From FEN-299 sp963717945 (GTDB lineage Bacteria > Acidobacteriota > Vicinamibacteria > Vicinamibacterales > Fen-181): DNA of 64,000 nt. The notes beneath the pieces were generated by a model. That model did no database searches. It worked only from the letters and a program-made list of their open reading frames with translations, and was not told where the DNA came from. The stretch lies in the NCBI GenBank assembly GCA_963717945.1, contig CAVQXT010000003.1:1302001-1366000 (forward strand), read 5' to 3'. Below, piece after piece: positions 37,645 through 45,979 of this stretch (the stretch's first letter is position 1; every line of letters starts with the position of its first letter). Position numbers and translations under genes: made by a program.

Positions 37645-38957
37645 TGCGCTACACGTACTCGAAGTTCGCGGGCGACATCGCCGACGAGTTGGACCTCGAG
37701 GACCTGGTGTCGCAGCTGTCGGACCTGCTGCTCTTCAGCGGCTTCGGCGGTGAATCCGCGCTCGACCACGGCGACGACTCCATGGAGGCGCTGCACGACG
37801 CCATCCTGGAGGCGTTGCTCAACGGCGAGCTGCTGCCGCAGGAGATCCTCGACCGCCTGCTCGGCGCGGAGGGGAACGGGCAGCAGAACGACCGGCTCGA
37901 ACGACTGATCGAACAGTTGATCGAGCGGTTGCAGCGCGAGGGCTACGTCACGGCGAGTCCGGACCTCGAGGGTGAACGGCGCCGGCGGCAGCAGCGCAGC
38001 GCGTCGGGCGGCGGCGTCGGGTCCGACGCGCCGCCGGTCACCTTCGAGGTCACCGACAAGGCGCTCGACTTCCTGGGCTATCGCGCGCTGCGCGACCTGC
38101 TCGGCTCGCTCGGCAAGAGCAGCTTCGGCAGGCACGACACGCGCGAGCTGGCGACGGGCATCGAAGCCGTCAGCGCCCCGAAGCCGTACGAGTTCGGCGA
38201 CACGCTGAACCTCGACCCGAGCGCCACGATCCTGAACGCGGTCGTGCGCGAAAGCCTGGCCGCGGCCGGGGCGCCGTCGGGCCCGGCGCCGACGACCACC
38301 TTGGATCGAGGCAGCCCGTTCTCGATCGACGTCGAATACGCGGACCTGATGGTGGCGCAGGGCGAGTACCAAAGCTCGTGCGCGACGGTGCTCATGCTCG
38401 ACTGCAGCCACAGCATGATCCTGTACGGCGAGGACCGGTTCACGCCGGCCAAGCGCGTGGCGCTGGCGCTCGCCAACCTCATCCGCCTGCAATACCCCGG
38501 CGACCGCCTGCACGTGGTCCTGTTCCACGATTCGGCCGAGGAGATTCCCATCAAGGAACTGGCGCGGGTGCGCGTCGGGCCGTACTACACGAACACCCGC
38601 GAGGGGCTGCGGCTGGCGCGGCGCATCCTCGACCGCCAGCGCAAGGACATGCGGCAGATCATCATGATCACCGACGGCAAGCCGTCGGCGCTGACGCGTC
38701 CCGACGGCCGCATCTACAGGAACGCATTCGGCCTCGACCCGCTCATCGTCAGCGAAACGCTGGCGGAGGTGGCCGCGTGCCGCAAGAGCGGCATCATGGT
38801 GAACACGTTCATGCTGGCGAGGGACTACGACCTGGTGAGCTTCGTCCGGAAGGTGGCCGAGATCTGCCACGGCAAGGCGTACTTCACGACGCCCCGCACC
38901 CTGGGCCAGTACGTCCTGATGGACTATCTGTCCAAGAAGACGAAGACGGTACACTGA
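37644..38957 (+). CDS. VWA-domain protein partner of the MoxR-like ATPase
   Basis: 437 residues from ATG 37644, which overlaps the ATPase stop (TGATG). The N-terminal half is acidic and helical; the C-terminal half is a von Willebrand A domain with a full MIDAS set: DCSHS (DxSxS) near 252, Thr in TNTREGL near 315 and Asp in ITDGKPS near 347. A cytoplasmic adaptor that presents substrates to the ATPase is the known pattern for MoxR-VWA, RavA-ViaA and Mg-chelatase I/D pairs. Its target is not apparent from the neighbours. Confidence 0.85.
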   Translation: MRYTYSKFAGDIADELDLEDLVSQLSDLLLFSGFGGESALDHGDDSMEALHDAILEALLNGELLPQEILDRLLGAEGNGQQNDRLERLIEQLIERLQREGYVTASPDLEGERRRRQQRSASGGGVGSDAPPVTFEVTDKALDFLGYRALRDLLGSLGKSSFGRHDTRELATGIEAVSAPKPYEFGDTLNLDPSATILNAVVRESLAAAGAPSGPAPTTTLDRGSPFSIDVEYADLMVAQGEYQSSCATVLMLDCSHSMILYGEDRFTPAKRVALALANLIRLQYPGDRLHVVLFHDSAEEIPIKELARVRVGPYYTNTREGLRLARRILDRQRKDMRQIIMITDGKPSALTRPDGRIYRNAFGLDPLIVSETLAEVAACRKSGIMVNTFMLARDYDLVSFVRKVAEICHGKAYFTTPRTLGQYVLMDYLSKKTKTVH

Positions 38958-39060
38958 ACCCGGCGCGACGTACGCCTGGCGCCTTGCGCCTGACGTCTTC
39001 CGCCGTACGCCTTGCGCCTGTGCTGTCCGCGACAACCCGGGCCCGGGATGCCCGGGTTCG
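38958..39060. repeat. Heptamer array upstream of the GlsB-like gene
   Basis: CGCCTGG, CGCCTTG, CGCCTGA, CGTCTTC, CGCCGTA, CGCCTTG, CGCCTGT units to about 39020, then ACAACCCGGGCCCGGGATGC, a separate palindrome. Confidence 0.5.
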
Positions 39061-39094
39061 TCTCCGATCAACTCGAGCGACGCAGGAGGACACC

Positions 39095-39334
39095 ATGTTG
39101 TACTCGATCATCGTCGGTTTGATTGCGGGCTGGCTGGCAGGTCAGGTGATGAAGGGCGGCGGCTACGGAGTGATCGTCGACATCCTGCTCGGCCTTCTGG
39201 GCGGCGTTGTCGGCGGCTGGCTGTTCGGCTCACTGGGCCTCTGGCCAGGCGGGGGCATGATCGGTTCGATCATCGTCTCGTTCGTGGGTGCCGTGATTCT
39301 CGTCGCGATCAGCCGCGCGCTACGACGCGCCTGA
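39095..39334 (+). CDS. GlsB/YeaQ/YmgE family membrane protein
   Basis: 79 residues from ATG 39095 with AGGAGG nine bases upstream. Three short hydrophobic, glycine-rich helices (IIVGLIAGWLAGQVMKGGGYG, DILLGLLGGVVGGWLFG, IIVSFVGAVILVAIS) match the transglycosylase-associated/YeaQ family of stress-linked inner-membrane proteins. Biochemical role unknown. Confidence 0.85.
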   Translation: MLYSIIVGLIAGWLAGQVMKGGGYGVIVDILLGLLGGVVGGWLFGSLGLWPGGGMIGSIIVSFVGAVILVAISRALRRA

Positions 39335-39371
39335 TTCGATCGCGGCCTCGGGGCCCTGGCATCGTCGATCG

Positions 39372-40861
39372 TCATTCCTCCCGCAGGGCCACCAGCGGAT
39401 CGACGCGGCTGGCCTGGCGCGCCGGGAGGTAGATCGCCAACGCGGCCACTGCGACGAGCAGGGCGGGGGCGCCGACCATGACGAGGGGATCGGTCGCCGT
39501 CACGCCGACGAGGAGACGGTGCATGAGGCGGGCGAGCACCAGCGCCATTCCGAGGCCGATTGCCACGCCGAGGCCGACCGTCACCAACCCCTCCGACATG
39601 ACGGCGCGGAGGATGTCGGGCGTCCGGGCCCCGACGGCCCGCCTGATACCGAACTCGCGCGTTCGTCGCCGCACCGTGTATGCCATGACGCCGTAGAGTC
39701 CCGTCGAAGCGATCAGCAGCGCGGTGGCGGCCGCCGGGCCGGCCAGGGCGGTAGTGGCCTGCGGCAGGAAGCGCACCTTGGCCAGCTGCTGGTCCATCGT
39801 CTTCACGTCGAGCAGCGGCATGTCGGGGTCGAGCGCCTGAACCTCGCGGCGAATTGTCGAAACAGGTCGCCGCGGGTGGCGCCAAGCGCGAGCCGCAACG
39901 CCGTGTCTCTGCTCCGGGCGACGCCTCGCGCCATCAGCAGGTTGGCGAGGTTCGCGCACGCGACCAGGAGCACCAGGCCCCCCAACCCGAGGAACAGCAG
40001 CGCCACCAGGTTGACGGCCCGCGAGCTGTACACCTCCGGGCGCGTGTCCAGTTCCCGGAACAGGCGCACCGTGACGCCCGCGTTCGATTGCGGGAACGCG
40101 CTCGCCAGCGCGTTTGCGATCGTGTCGAACGCTTTCTGCGCCCGAACGAGGCTGGTCGCCGGCCCGAGGCGCGCCAGCAGGCCGAACGAGCGGTCGGTGT
40201 GGTCGTCGAACATGGCGGCCGTGCGCGGATCGATGAGCGGAAGCGCGCCGAGCGGCACCCAGAATTCAGGGGCGAAGACCGGCGACGGGTACGTCCCGTT
40301 GAATCCGCCGGGGGCGACACCGACGACCGTGAACGCTGCGCCGCTCAGCCACACGATCCGGCCGACGGCGTCGGGGGCAGCATCGAAGCTCCGCTCCCAC
40401 AGCCGGTGGCTCAGAACGACCTCCGGCGCGGCGTCCGCCCTGTCGGTCGGGCGCTTGTGCGGGAGGCGGCCCAGTTCCGGCCTCAGGCCGAGCAGATCGA
40501 AGTAGTTGGCGCTCACCGCCTCGCCGAACACGCGCGCCGCGGCGGCGCCGGGCGTCCGGAGAGCCGCCTGGACCCCCCTCGTCGCCACCAGGCTCTCGAG
40601 GACGCCGGTCATGCCGGCATAGGCCGTGTATTCAGGGTAGGAGAAGCTCTCGTAGAGCCGTCCCTGGGTCGGGCTCTTGGCGAAGGCCCTGACGATGTCC
40701 GCGGGGGCCTTTACCGGGAGCGGCTTCCACAGCAGCGTGTCGAAGATACCGAAGAGGGCGGCGTTTGCCCCGATCCCGAGGCCGAGGCAGATGACGGCGG
40801 CAAGCGTGAAGCCCGGGCTTCCCCCCAGGGAGCGCAGGGCGTAGCGGAAGTGCTGGACCAT
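39372..40861 (-). pseudogene. ADOP-type MacB/FtsX permease, internally deleted and frameshifted
   Basis: The 5' part (start 40861) reads as the standard ADOP beginning, MacB periplasmic domain and first FtsX segment up to GATRGDLFRQF near 39850. The sequence then continues in another frame with TIRREVQALDPDMPLLDVKT and the last FtsX segment to 39372. A complete protein of this family has roughly 800 residues; here only about 340 plus 160 remain. The middle, about 250-330 codons, is missing and the two ends are joined out of frame. The gene is therefore non-functional unless rescued by frameshifting. Confidence 0.8.
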
Positions 40862-40984
40862 CGCGGCCTCGTGCCCGTGCTACCGAGGAGGACGCAATTC
40901 CAGGTTGATTTGTTCCCGCGGGGCCGCGCCTCGCGCGTCGCCCCGCGGGCCGGCCCTCGGCCTGACACGGCCGGGGACCGGACA

Positions 40985-41035
40985 CCGGCGAGAGCCGAAA
41001 AGCCTAGAGCCGAAAGCCTAGAGCCGAGGGCCTAG
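40985..41035. repeat. Heptamer array (AGAGCCG/AAAGCCT type)
   Basis: Alternating AGAGCCG and AAAGCCT 7-bp units between the ADOP pseudogene and the small membrane protein, next to GCGCGTCGCCCCGCGGG and related palindromes. Confidence 0.5.
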
Positions 41036-41241
41036 GACGTGCGGCGAGTGCGAGCCGAGGCCCAGGCCAGGGCGAGCATGATGAGGCCAAACCCGGCGAG
41101 CACGAGTCCCCACCACAGGTTCACGTTGATGCCGAGCGACACCTGGTAGATCGCCGGGTCGCTCACGAGGCCGTAGACGGCCAGCAGCGCGCCGAGTGCC
41201 GCGAACAGCAACCCGATTGGAACGCGAAGATCCAGGGACAC
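41032..41241 (-). CDS. Small two-helix membrane protein
   Basis: 69 residues from GTG 41241, preceded by AGAGAGG. Two hydrophobic helices (about 8-26 and 42-62) linked by YGLVSDPAIYQVSLGINVNLWW, with a basic tail. No family recognised. It lies downstream of the SSS symporter in the same direction, separated by element copy C, so it could be an accessory subunit, but that is only positional. Confidence 0.6.
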   Translation of the reverse strand: MSLDLRVPIGLLFAALGALLAVYGLVSDPAIYQVSLGINVNLWWGLVLAGFGLIMLALAWASARTRRTS

Positions 41242-41301
41242 AGGACACCTCTCTCTGCCGGCTTACGCCTCACGCCTCACGACCGCAGCACGGCGGCCCG
41301 C

Positions 41302-41402
41302 ATGCCGCGCCGCAGGGATCTGCGCGAGCCAGGCGTAAACCTGCCCCGATGGGCCGGCCAGCGAGGGGCCGCCTGGCGAGCGGCAGACCCGAGACGCGGC
41401 GT
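41302..41402 (+). repeat. TIR-bearing dispersed element, copy C
   Basis: 101 bp, ends ATGCCGCGCCGCAGGGATCT and GGCAGACCCGAGACGCGGCG. The interior GCGTAAACCTGCCCCGA matches copy B. It lies between the symporter stop and the small membrane protein start. Confidence 0.65.
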
Positions 41403-41423
41403 GCGGGGCAGGACATCCGGACA

Positions 41424-43088
41424 TCACCAGAAGTACAGGTTCAGTGCGAACGACGCCGCCAATACGATCACCCCGAGCACCAGCGGCCGTCGATACCACG
41501 CCAGTCCCACCGACGACGGCTTCGGCGTGAGCGAGTAGACCAGGCCCACCAGGTCCTTCTCGTCGCGCGGCGTGGTCACGAAGCTGATGAGAATCGTCAG
41601 CACGAAACAGCCGGTCCACGCGACGATCGCGCCCCAGAAGTTCTGCGCCATGTCGCTCGGGTAGGTGTGAAGCCACCCGACCCGCCCCCCGGCCACGCCG
41701 GTCAAGCCGTAGTGCACGGCAGCCGCGCCGGTCCCGCCCATCAGCCCCCAGAACGCCCCGTTCGGCGTCGTCCGCTTCCAGAACATGCCCAGGAGGAAGG
41801 TGGCGAACAGCGGCGCGTTGATGAACGAGAAGACGAGCTGCAGCAGATCCATGATGTTGTTGAACATCATGGCGATGTAGGCGGTGGCGATGCTGGCGAT
41901 CGTGCCGAACACCGTCGCCATCCGCCCCATCCACAAGTAGTGCGCGTCGTCGGCGCCAGGCTTGATGTAAGTCTGGTAGATGTCGTACGTCCAGACGGTG
42001 TTGAAGGCGGTGACGTTGCCGGCCATGCCGGACATGAAGCTCGCGAGGAGAGCCGCCAGCCCGAGGCCGAGCAGCCCCGAGGGATAGAGCCTCTGCAGGA
42101 GCACCGGCAGCGCCCGATTGTAATCGACCTTGCCGGCCGCGTCCGCCAGGCCCGCGTCGCCCACCAGCGCGAGGATGACCATCCCGGGCAGGATCACCAG
42201 GAACGGGAAAAGCATCTTCGGGAACGCCGCCACGAGCGGCGTCCGCTGGGCCGCGTTCATCGACTTGGCCGCCATCGCCCGCTGGACGACCAGGAAGTCG
42301 GTGCACCAGTAGCCGAAGGAGAGGACGAAGCCGAGGCCCATCACCATCCCGAACCACTCGACCCCCATCGGGTTGGCCGACGCGCTTCCGAGGTGCTGCC
42401 AGGAATGGGTGAGCACGCCCGGCTCGAATCCGCGCGCGACGCTCACCGCGGCCAGCTTCGCCTGGAGCCCCGGCCACCAGCCGACGGCCTTCAGGCCCAG
42501 GAGGGAGAGCGGCAGGAACCCGAACACGATCAGGAAGAACTGCAGAACCTCGTTGTAGATCGAGCTGGTCAGCCCGCCGAGGAACGTGTAGCCGAGGACG
42601 ACGAGCGCCGCGATGAGGATGCTGGAGTTGATGTCCCAGCCGAGGAACTGGCGGAAGAGCAGCCCCATCGCGTACATGCTGATCCCGGATGAGAAGATCG
42701 TCATCACGGCGAACGACATGGCGTTGAAGCCGCGCGTCTTCTCGTCGAACCGCAGGCGGAGGTACTCGGGCACCGAGCGGGCGCGGCTGCCGTAGTAGAA
42801 CGGCATCATGAAGACGCCGACGAACACCATCGCCGGGATGGCGCCGACCCAGTAGAAGTGGCTGGTGAGGATGCCGTACTTGGCGCCGCTCGCCGCCATC
42901 CCGATCACTTCCTGCGCGCCGAGGTTGGCCGAGATGAACGCCAGGCCGGTGATCCAGGTCGCCAGGCTGCGGCCCGACGTCAGGAAGTCGAGGCTCGTGC
43001 GCATGTAGCGCTTGAGCGCCACGCCGATGCCGAGGACGAACACGAAGTAGAGGCCGATGACCGCGTAGTCGATCGCGTGCAGGTGCAT
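41424..43088 (-). CDS. SSS-family sodium:solute symporter (SGLT-like)
   Basis: 554 residues from ATG 43088 (MHLHAIDYAVIGLYF); the frame is open further upstream but the extra residues are hydrophilic and repeat-like. About 14 transmembrane helices. SGLT-type signatures are present: RSLATWITGLAFISANLGAQ near the start of helix 2, and the sodium/solute symporter pattern around LGYTFLGGLTSSIYNEVLQFF. Probably imports a sugar or related solute with Na+. It could serve the nearby secreted glycosidase, but nothing links them except proximity. Confidence 0.88.
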   Translation of the reverse strand: MHLHAIDYAVIGLYFVFVLGIGVALKRYMRTSLDFLTSGRSLATWITGLAFISANLGAQEVIGMAASGAKYGILTSHFYWVGAIPAMVFVGVFMMPFYYGSRARSVPEYLRLRFDEKTRGFNAMSFAVMTIFSSGISMYAMGLLFRQFLGWDINSSILIAALVVLGYTFLGGLTSSIYNEVLQFFLIVFGFLPLSLLGLKAVGWWPGLQAKLAAVSVARGFEPGVLTHSWQHLGSASANPMGVEWFGMVMGLGFVLSFGYWCTDFLVVQRAMAAKSMNAAQRTPLVAAFPKMLFPFLVILPGMVILALVGDAGLADAAGKVDYNRALPVLLQRLYPSGLLGLGLAALLASFMSGMAGNVTAFNTVWTYDIYQTYIKPGADDAHYLWMGRMATVFGTIASIATAYIAMMFNNIMDLLQLVFSFINAPLFATFLLGMFWKRTTPNGAFWGLMGGTGAAAVHYGLTGVAGGRVGWLHTYPSDMAQNFWGAIVAWTGCFVLTILISFVTTPRDEKDLVGLVYSLTPKPSSVGLAWYRRPLVLGVIVLAASFALNLYFW

Positions 43089-43167
43089 GCCGCGTCTCCG
43101 GAATCGGGCGTGTCCGCGAGGCGAACCGGTGCATTCTTGCATTAGGGAGGGAGCACGGCAATACTGA

Positions 43168-43278
43168 ATCCGGCCCACGCCCTACGCCTTACGCCTTACG
43201 GCGGCGTCACGCGGGTCACGGCGCCTCGGGCCGTTGGCCGCAAGTCGTAAGGCGTGAGGCGTAAGGCGTAAGCCGAAA
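43168..43278. repeat. Composite heptamer element (TACGCCT type) upstream of pepT
   Basis: Left array ACGCCCT/ACGCCTT heptamers, core GGCGTCACGCGGGTCACGG, right array GTAAGGC/GTGAGGC/GTAAGCC. Left and right arrays are reverse complements, giving a large potential hairpin. The element fills the gap between divergent SSS and pepT genes, so their promoters must lie in or beside it. Confidence 0.65.
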
Positions 43279-43288
43279 GGAGACATTC

Positions 43289-44551
43289 ATGTCCGACCGG
43301 GAATCATTGCTAGACCGTTTCTGCCGTTACGCCCGCATCGACACGCAGTCGAGCGACACGTCCACTTCGTATCCTTCCACCGAGAAACAGAAGGACCTGC
43401 TGCGCGCGCTGGTCGACGACCTGAAGGCGGCCGGCCTCGCCGACGCCGAGATGGACGAGCACGGCTACGTGATGGCGACGCTGCCGTCGAACATCCCGCC
43501 GGGCCATCCTGCGTTCGGACACGTGCCGACCATCGGCCTTCTGGGCCACGTCGACACGTATCACGAGGTCTCCGGCGCGAACGTCAAGCCGCAGGTGCAC
43601 CGCAACTACGACGGCGGCGACATCGTCCTGCCGGGCGACCCGTCGATCGTCCTTCGGGCCGCCGAGGAGCCGGATCTGGTCGCCTGCAAAGGGATGACCA
43701 TCATCACCGCCGACGGCACGACGCTGCTCGGGGCGGACGACAAGGCCGGCGTGGCGGAAATTCTCGAGGCGGTCTGGCGGTTCCGGGAGGATCCCAAGCG
43801 GCTGCACGGCCCCATCCGGATCGCGTTCACCCCGGACGAGGAGGTCGGGCGCGGCACCGAGCGGTTCGACGCCAAGAAGTTCGGCGCCGCCTTCGCCTAC
43901 ACGGTGGATGGGTCGGGCGTCGGCGAACTGGAAAGCGAGACGTTCTGCGCCGACAGCGCCACGCTCAAGGTCGGCGGCGCCGACGTGCACCCCGGATACG
44001 CCAAGGGCAAGATGACGAACGCCGTGCGCGTGCTCGCCGACGTCATCATGGCCCTGCCGCAGCACCGGACGCCGGAGACGACGGAAGCGCGGGAAGGCTA
44101 CCTGCACCCGATCAACATCGGCGGCAACGTGTCGGAGGCCTCCGCGAACTTCATCGTCCGCGACTTCACCGAGGATGGGCTCCACGACCTCGAGGCGACG
44201 CTGAAAGCCGCCGCCGCGTGGGCTGGAAAGAAGTATCCGGGCGCGAAAGTGCAGGTCGAGACGAAGGAATCGTACCGGAACATGAAGTACATCCTCGACC
44301 AGCACCCGCAGGTGACCGACTACGCCGAGGAGGCGATCCGCCGCGCGGGCCTGACGCCCAAGCGCACGTCGATCCGCGGCGGCACCGACGGCGCCCGCCT
44401 GACCTTCATGGGCACCCCGACGCCCAACCTCTTCGACGGCAGCATGAACTTCCACGGCAAGAAGGAATGGGTGCCGCTCGAATGGATGGACGCTGCGGTC
44501 CAGACCCTCCTGCACCTCATGGACGTCTGGGTTGAACGAAATCGGAACTGA
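43289..44551 (+). CDS. pepT: Peptidase T (tripeptide aminopeptidase)
   Basis: 420-residue M20B zinc exopeptidase that removes N-terminal residues from tripeptides. Zinc-ligand regions are present: LLGHVDTYHEV with the first His-Asp, GADDKAGVAEILE, and the catalytic EE in TPDEEVGRGTERFD; the C-terminal His is in MNFHGKKEW. ATG 43289 is preceded by AAAGGAGAC. The stop codon lies inside the first unit of the 20-bp tandem repeat. Confidence 0.93.
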   Translation: MSDRESLLDRFCRYARIDTQSSDTSTSYPSTEKQKDLLRALVDDLKAAGLADAEMDEHGYVMATLPSNIPPGHPAFGHVPTIGLLGHVDTYHEVSGANVKPQVHRNYDGGDIVLPGDPSIVLRAAEEPDLVACKGMTIITADGTTLLGADDKAGVAEILEAVWRFREDPKRLHGPIRIAFTPDEEVGRGTERFDAKKFGAAFAYTVDGSGVGELESETFCADSATLKVGGADVHPGYAKGKMTNAVRVLADVIMALPQHRTPETTEAREGYLHPINIGGNVSEASANFIVRDFTEDGLHDLEATLKAAAAWAGKKYPGAKVQVETKESYRNMKYILDQHPQVTDYAEEAIRRAGLTPKRTSIRGGTDGARLTFMGTPTPNLFDGSMNFHGKKEWVPLEWMDAAVQTLLHLMDVWVERNRN

Positions 44552-44620
44552 CGCAGAGGGATCGGTTCTGACGATGAGGAATCGAATCTGACGATGAGGG
44601 ATCGGAACTGACGCAGAGTG
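44541..44620. repeat. 20-bp tandem array (four units)
   Basis: Four direct 20-bp units of ATCGGAACTGACGCAGAGGG type, at 44541, 44561, 44581 and 44601, with variants such as ATCGGTTCTGACGATGAGGA. The first unit contains the pepT TGA. Reverse complement of the unit shares CGATTCCTCAT with the 19-bp array that follows. Confidence 0.85.
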
Positions 44621-44635
44621 ATCGGTTCCGCTGCT

Positions 44636-44828
44636 CCGATTCCTCATTGAGGTACCGATTCCTCATTGAAGCGATCTCATGAGTACCGATTCCTCATTGA
44701 GGTACCGATTCCTCATTGAGGTACCGATTCCTCATTGAGGTACCGATTCCTCATTGAGGTACCGATTCCTCATTGAGGTGCCGATTCCTCATTGAGGTGC
44801 CGATTACTCATTGATGTACCGATTACCT
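44636..44828. repeat. 19-bp tandem array (about ten units)
   Basis: Direct repeats of CCGATTCCTCATTGAGGTA starting at 44636, 44655, 44686, 44705, 44724, 44743, 44762, 44781, 44800 and partly 44819; the second is extended to 31 bp. Each unit contains the palindrome CCTCATTGAGG. Units drift toward the 3' end, and the last abuts the aminotransferase ATG. With the preceding array it fills the whole gap 44552-44828. Confidence 0.9.
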
Positions 44829-45902
44829 ATGTCGTTAGCACCCTACATGACCTGGGCCAAGCAGCACGCCCGGTCCCGCTACAACCTGGCAGGCAGTAAC
44901 CTCCTGGCCTGCGAGCTCTCCGACCTGCCCGGGGCGCGCGAGGCGCTCGAGTTGCACGGCGACAACGACAACGGCTTTCCGCCGCTTATCGAGGCGATAG
45001 CCGCCACCTACGGTGTCGCGCCCGACATGGTGGTGACGGCCCAGGGCACCTCGGGCGCCAACTTCCTCGTGTTCGCCGCGCTCGTCAAGCCGGCGGACGA
45101 AGTGCTGGTGGAGCGGCCGGGATACGACCCGCTGATGGGACCGCCGCTGCTGCTCGGTGCGCGCATCACCCGGTTCGACCGCCGGTTCGAGGACGGGTAC
45201 CGGCTCGACCCCGCCGCCGTCCGCGCCGCGATGACCAATCGGACGCGGCTCATCGTCGTCACCAACGCGCACAACCCGACCGGTGTCGTGACCGCCGAGA
45301 GCGACCTCATCGAGGTCGGCCGGATCGCGGAACGGTACGGCGCGCGCGTGCTGGTCGATGAAGTGTACCTGGACACGGCGACGGACGGCCCGGTGCGACC
45401 CGCGGCCGCCCGCTCGCCGGTCTTCATCTCGACGAGCAGCCTGACCAAGAGCTACGGCCTCGCGGGCCTGCGCTGCGGCTGGGTGCTGGCCGCGCCCGAC
45501 GTCGCCGAGGAGGTTCGGCGCGCCCGGGACATTGTGGACGGCACCGGCGCGTTCCCGGCCGAGCGGCTGTCGGTGCTCGCCTTCTCGCTGATCGACCGCC
45601 TCTCCGCGCGTGCCCGGCGGATCCTGACGGCCAATGGAGCGGCCGTCAGGCAGTTCCTCGCCGGACGCCGGGACCTCGAGTGCGTGCCCCCTGGCGCAGG
45701 CTCGGTCGTCTTCCCGCGGCTGCGTGGGGTGGACGATGCCGGGCCGTTGGTCGGGATGCTGGCGCGTGAGTTCCAGACCGATGTCGTGCCCGGCCATTTC
45801 TTCCAGGCCCCGGCCCATTTCCGCCTCGGCTTCGGCGGCCGGTCGGAGGATCTCGCCGCGGGGCTCGCGCAGCTCGCCAGGGCGCTCGACGCGCGGGGCT
45901 GA
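44829..45902 (+). CDS. PLP-dependent class I/II aminotransferase
   Basis: 357 residues from ATG 44829 (MSLAPYMTWAKQH). ATG 44814 or TTG 44811 are in frame but fall within repeat units, and no Shine-Dalgarno sequence precedes any of them. Fold-type I features: NAHNPTGVV (the substrate-binding NxxNPTG-like motif), Asp/Tyr in LVDEVYLDTA, and the PLP lysine in SSLTKSYGLAGLRCGW. Probably an amino-acid transaminase or aminotransferase-like regulator; specificity unknown. It is the only gene whose start is directly joined to a tandem array. Confidence 0.85.
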   Translation: MSLAPYMTWAKQHARSRYNLAGSNLLACELSDLPGAREALELHGDNDNGFPPLIEAIAATYGVAPDMVVTAQGTSGANFLVFAALVKPADEVLVERPGYDPLMGPPLLLGARITRFDRRFEDGYRLDPAAVRAAMTNRTRLIVVTNAHNPTGVVTAESDLIEVGRIAERYGARVLVDEVYLDTATDGPVRPAAARSPVFISTSSLTKSYGLAGLRCGWVLAAPDVAEEVRRARDIVDGTGAFPAERLSVLAFSLIDRLSARARRILTANGAAVRQFLAGRRDLECVPPGAGSVVFPRLRGVDDAGPLVGMLAREFQTDVVPGHFFQAPAHFRLGFGGRSEDLAAGLAQLARALDARG

Positions 45903-45979
45903 CCGGCAGGCTGGACATCACTCCGGGAGTGATGTCCGCGACGACGAACTCCGCGGCTCCCCACTGCGTCTAAAGACCC

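Noticed and set aside
41196..42692. Plus-strand frame antisense to the SSS symporter
   Set aside because: No domains; charged His/Arg/Glu-rich shadow translation.
44541..44828. CRISPR array
   Set aside because: Units are contiguous tandem repeats without spacers, and no cas gene is nearby.
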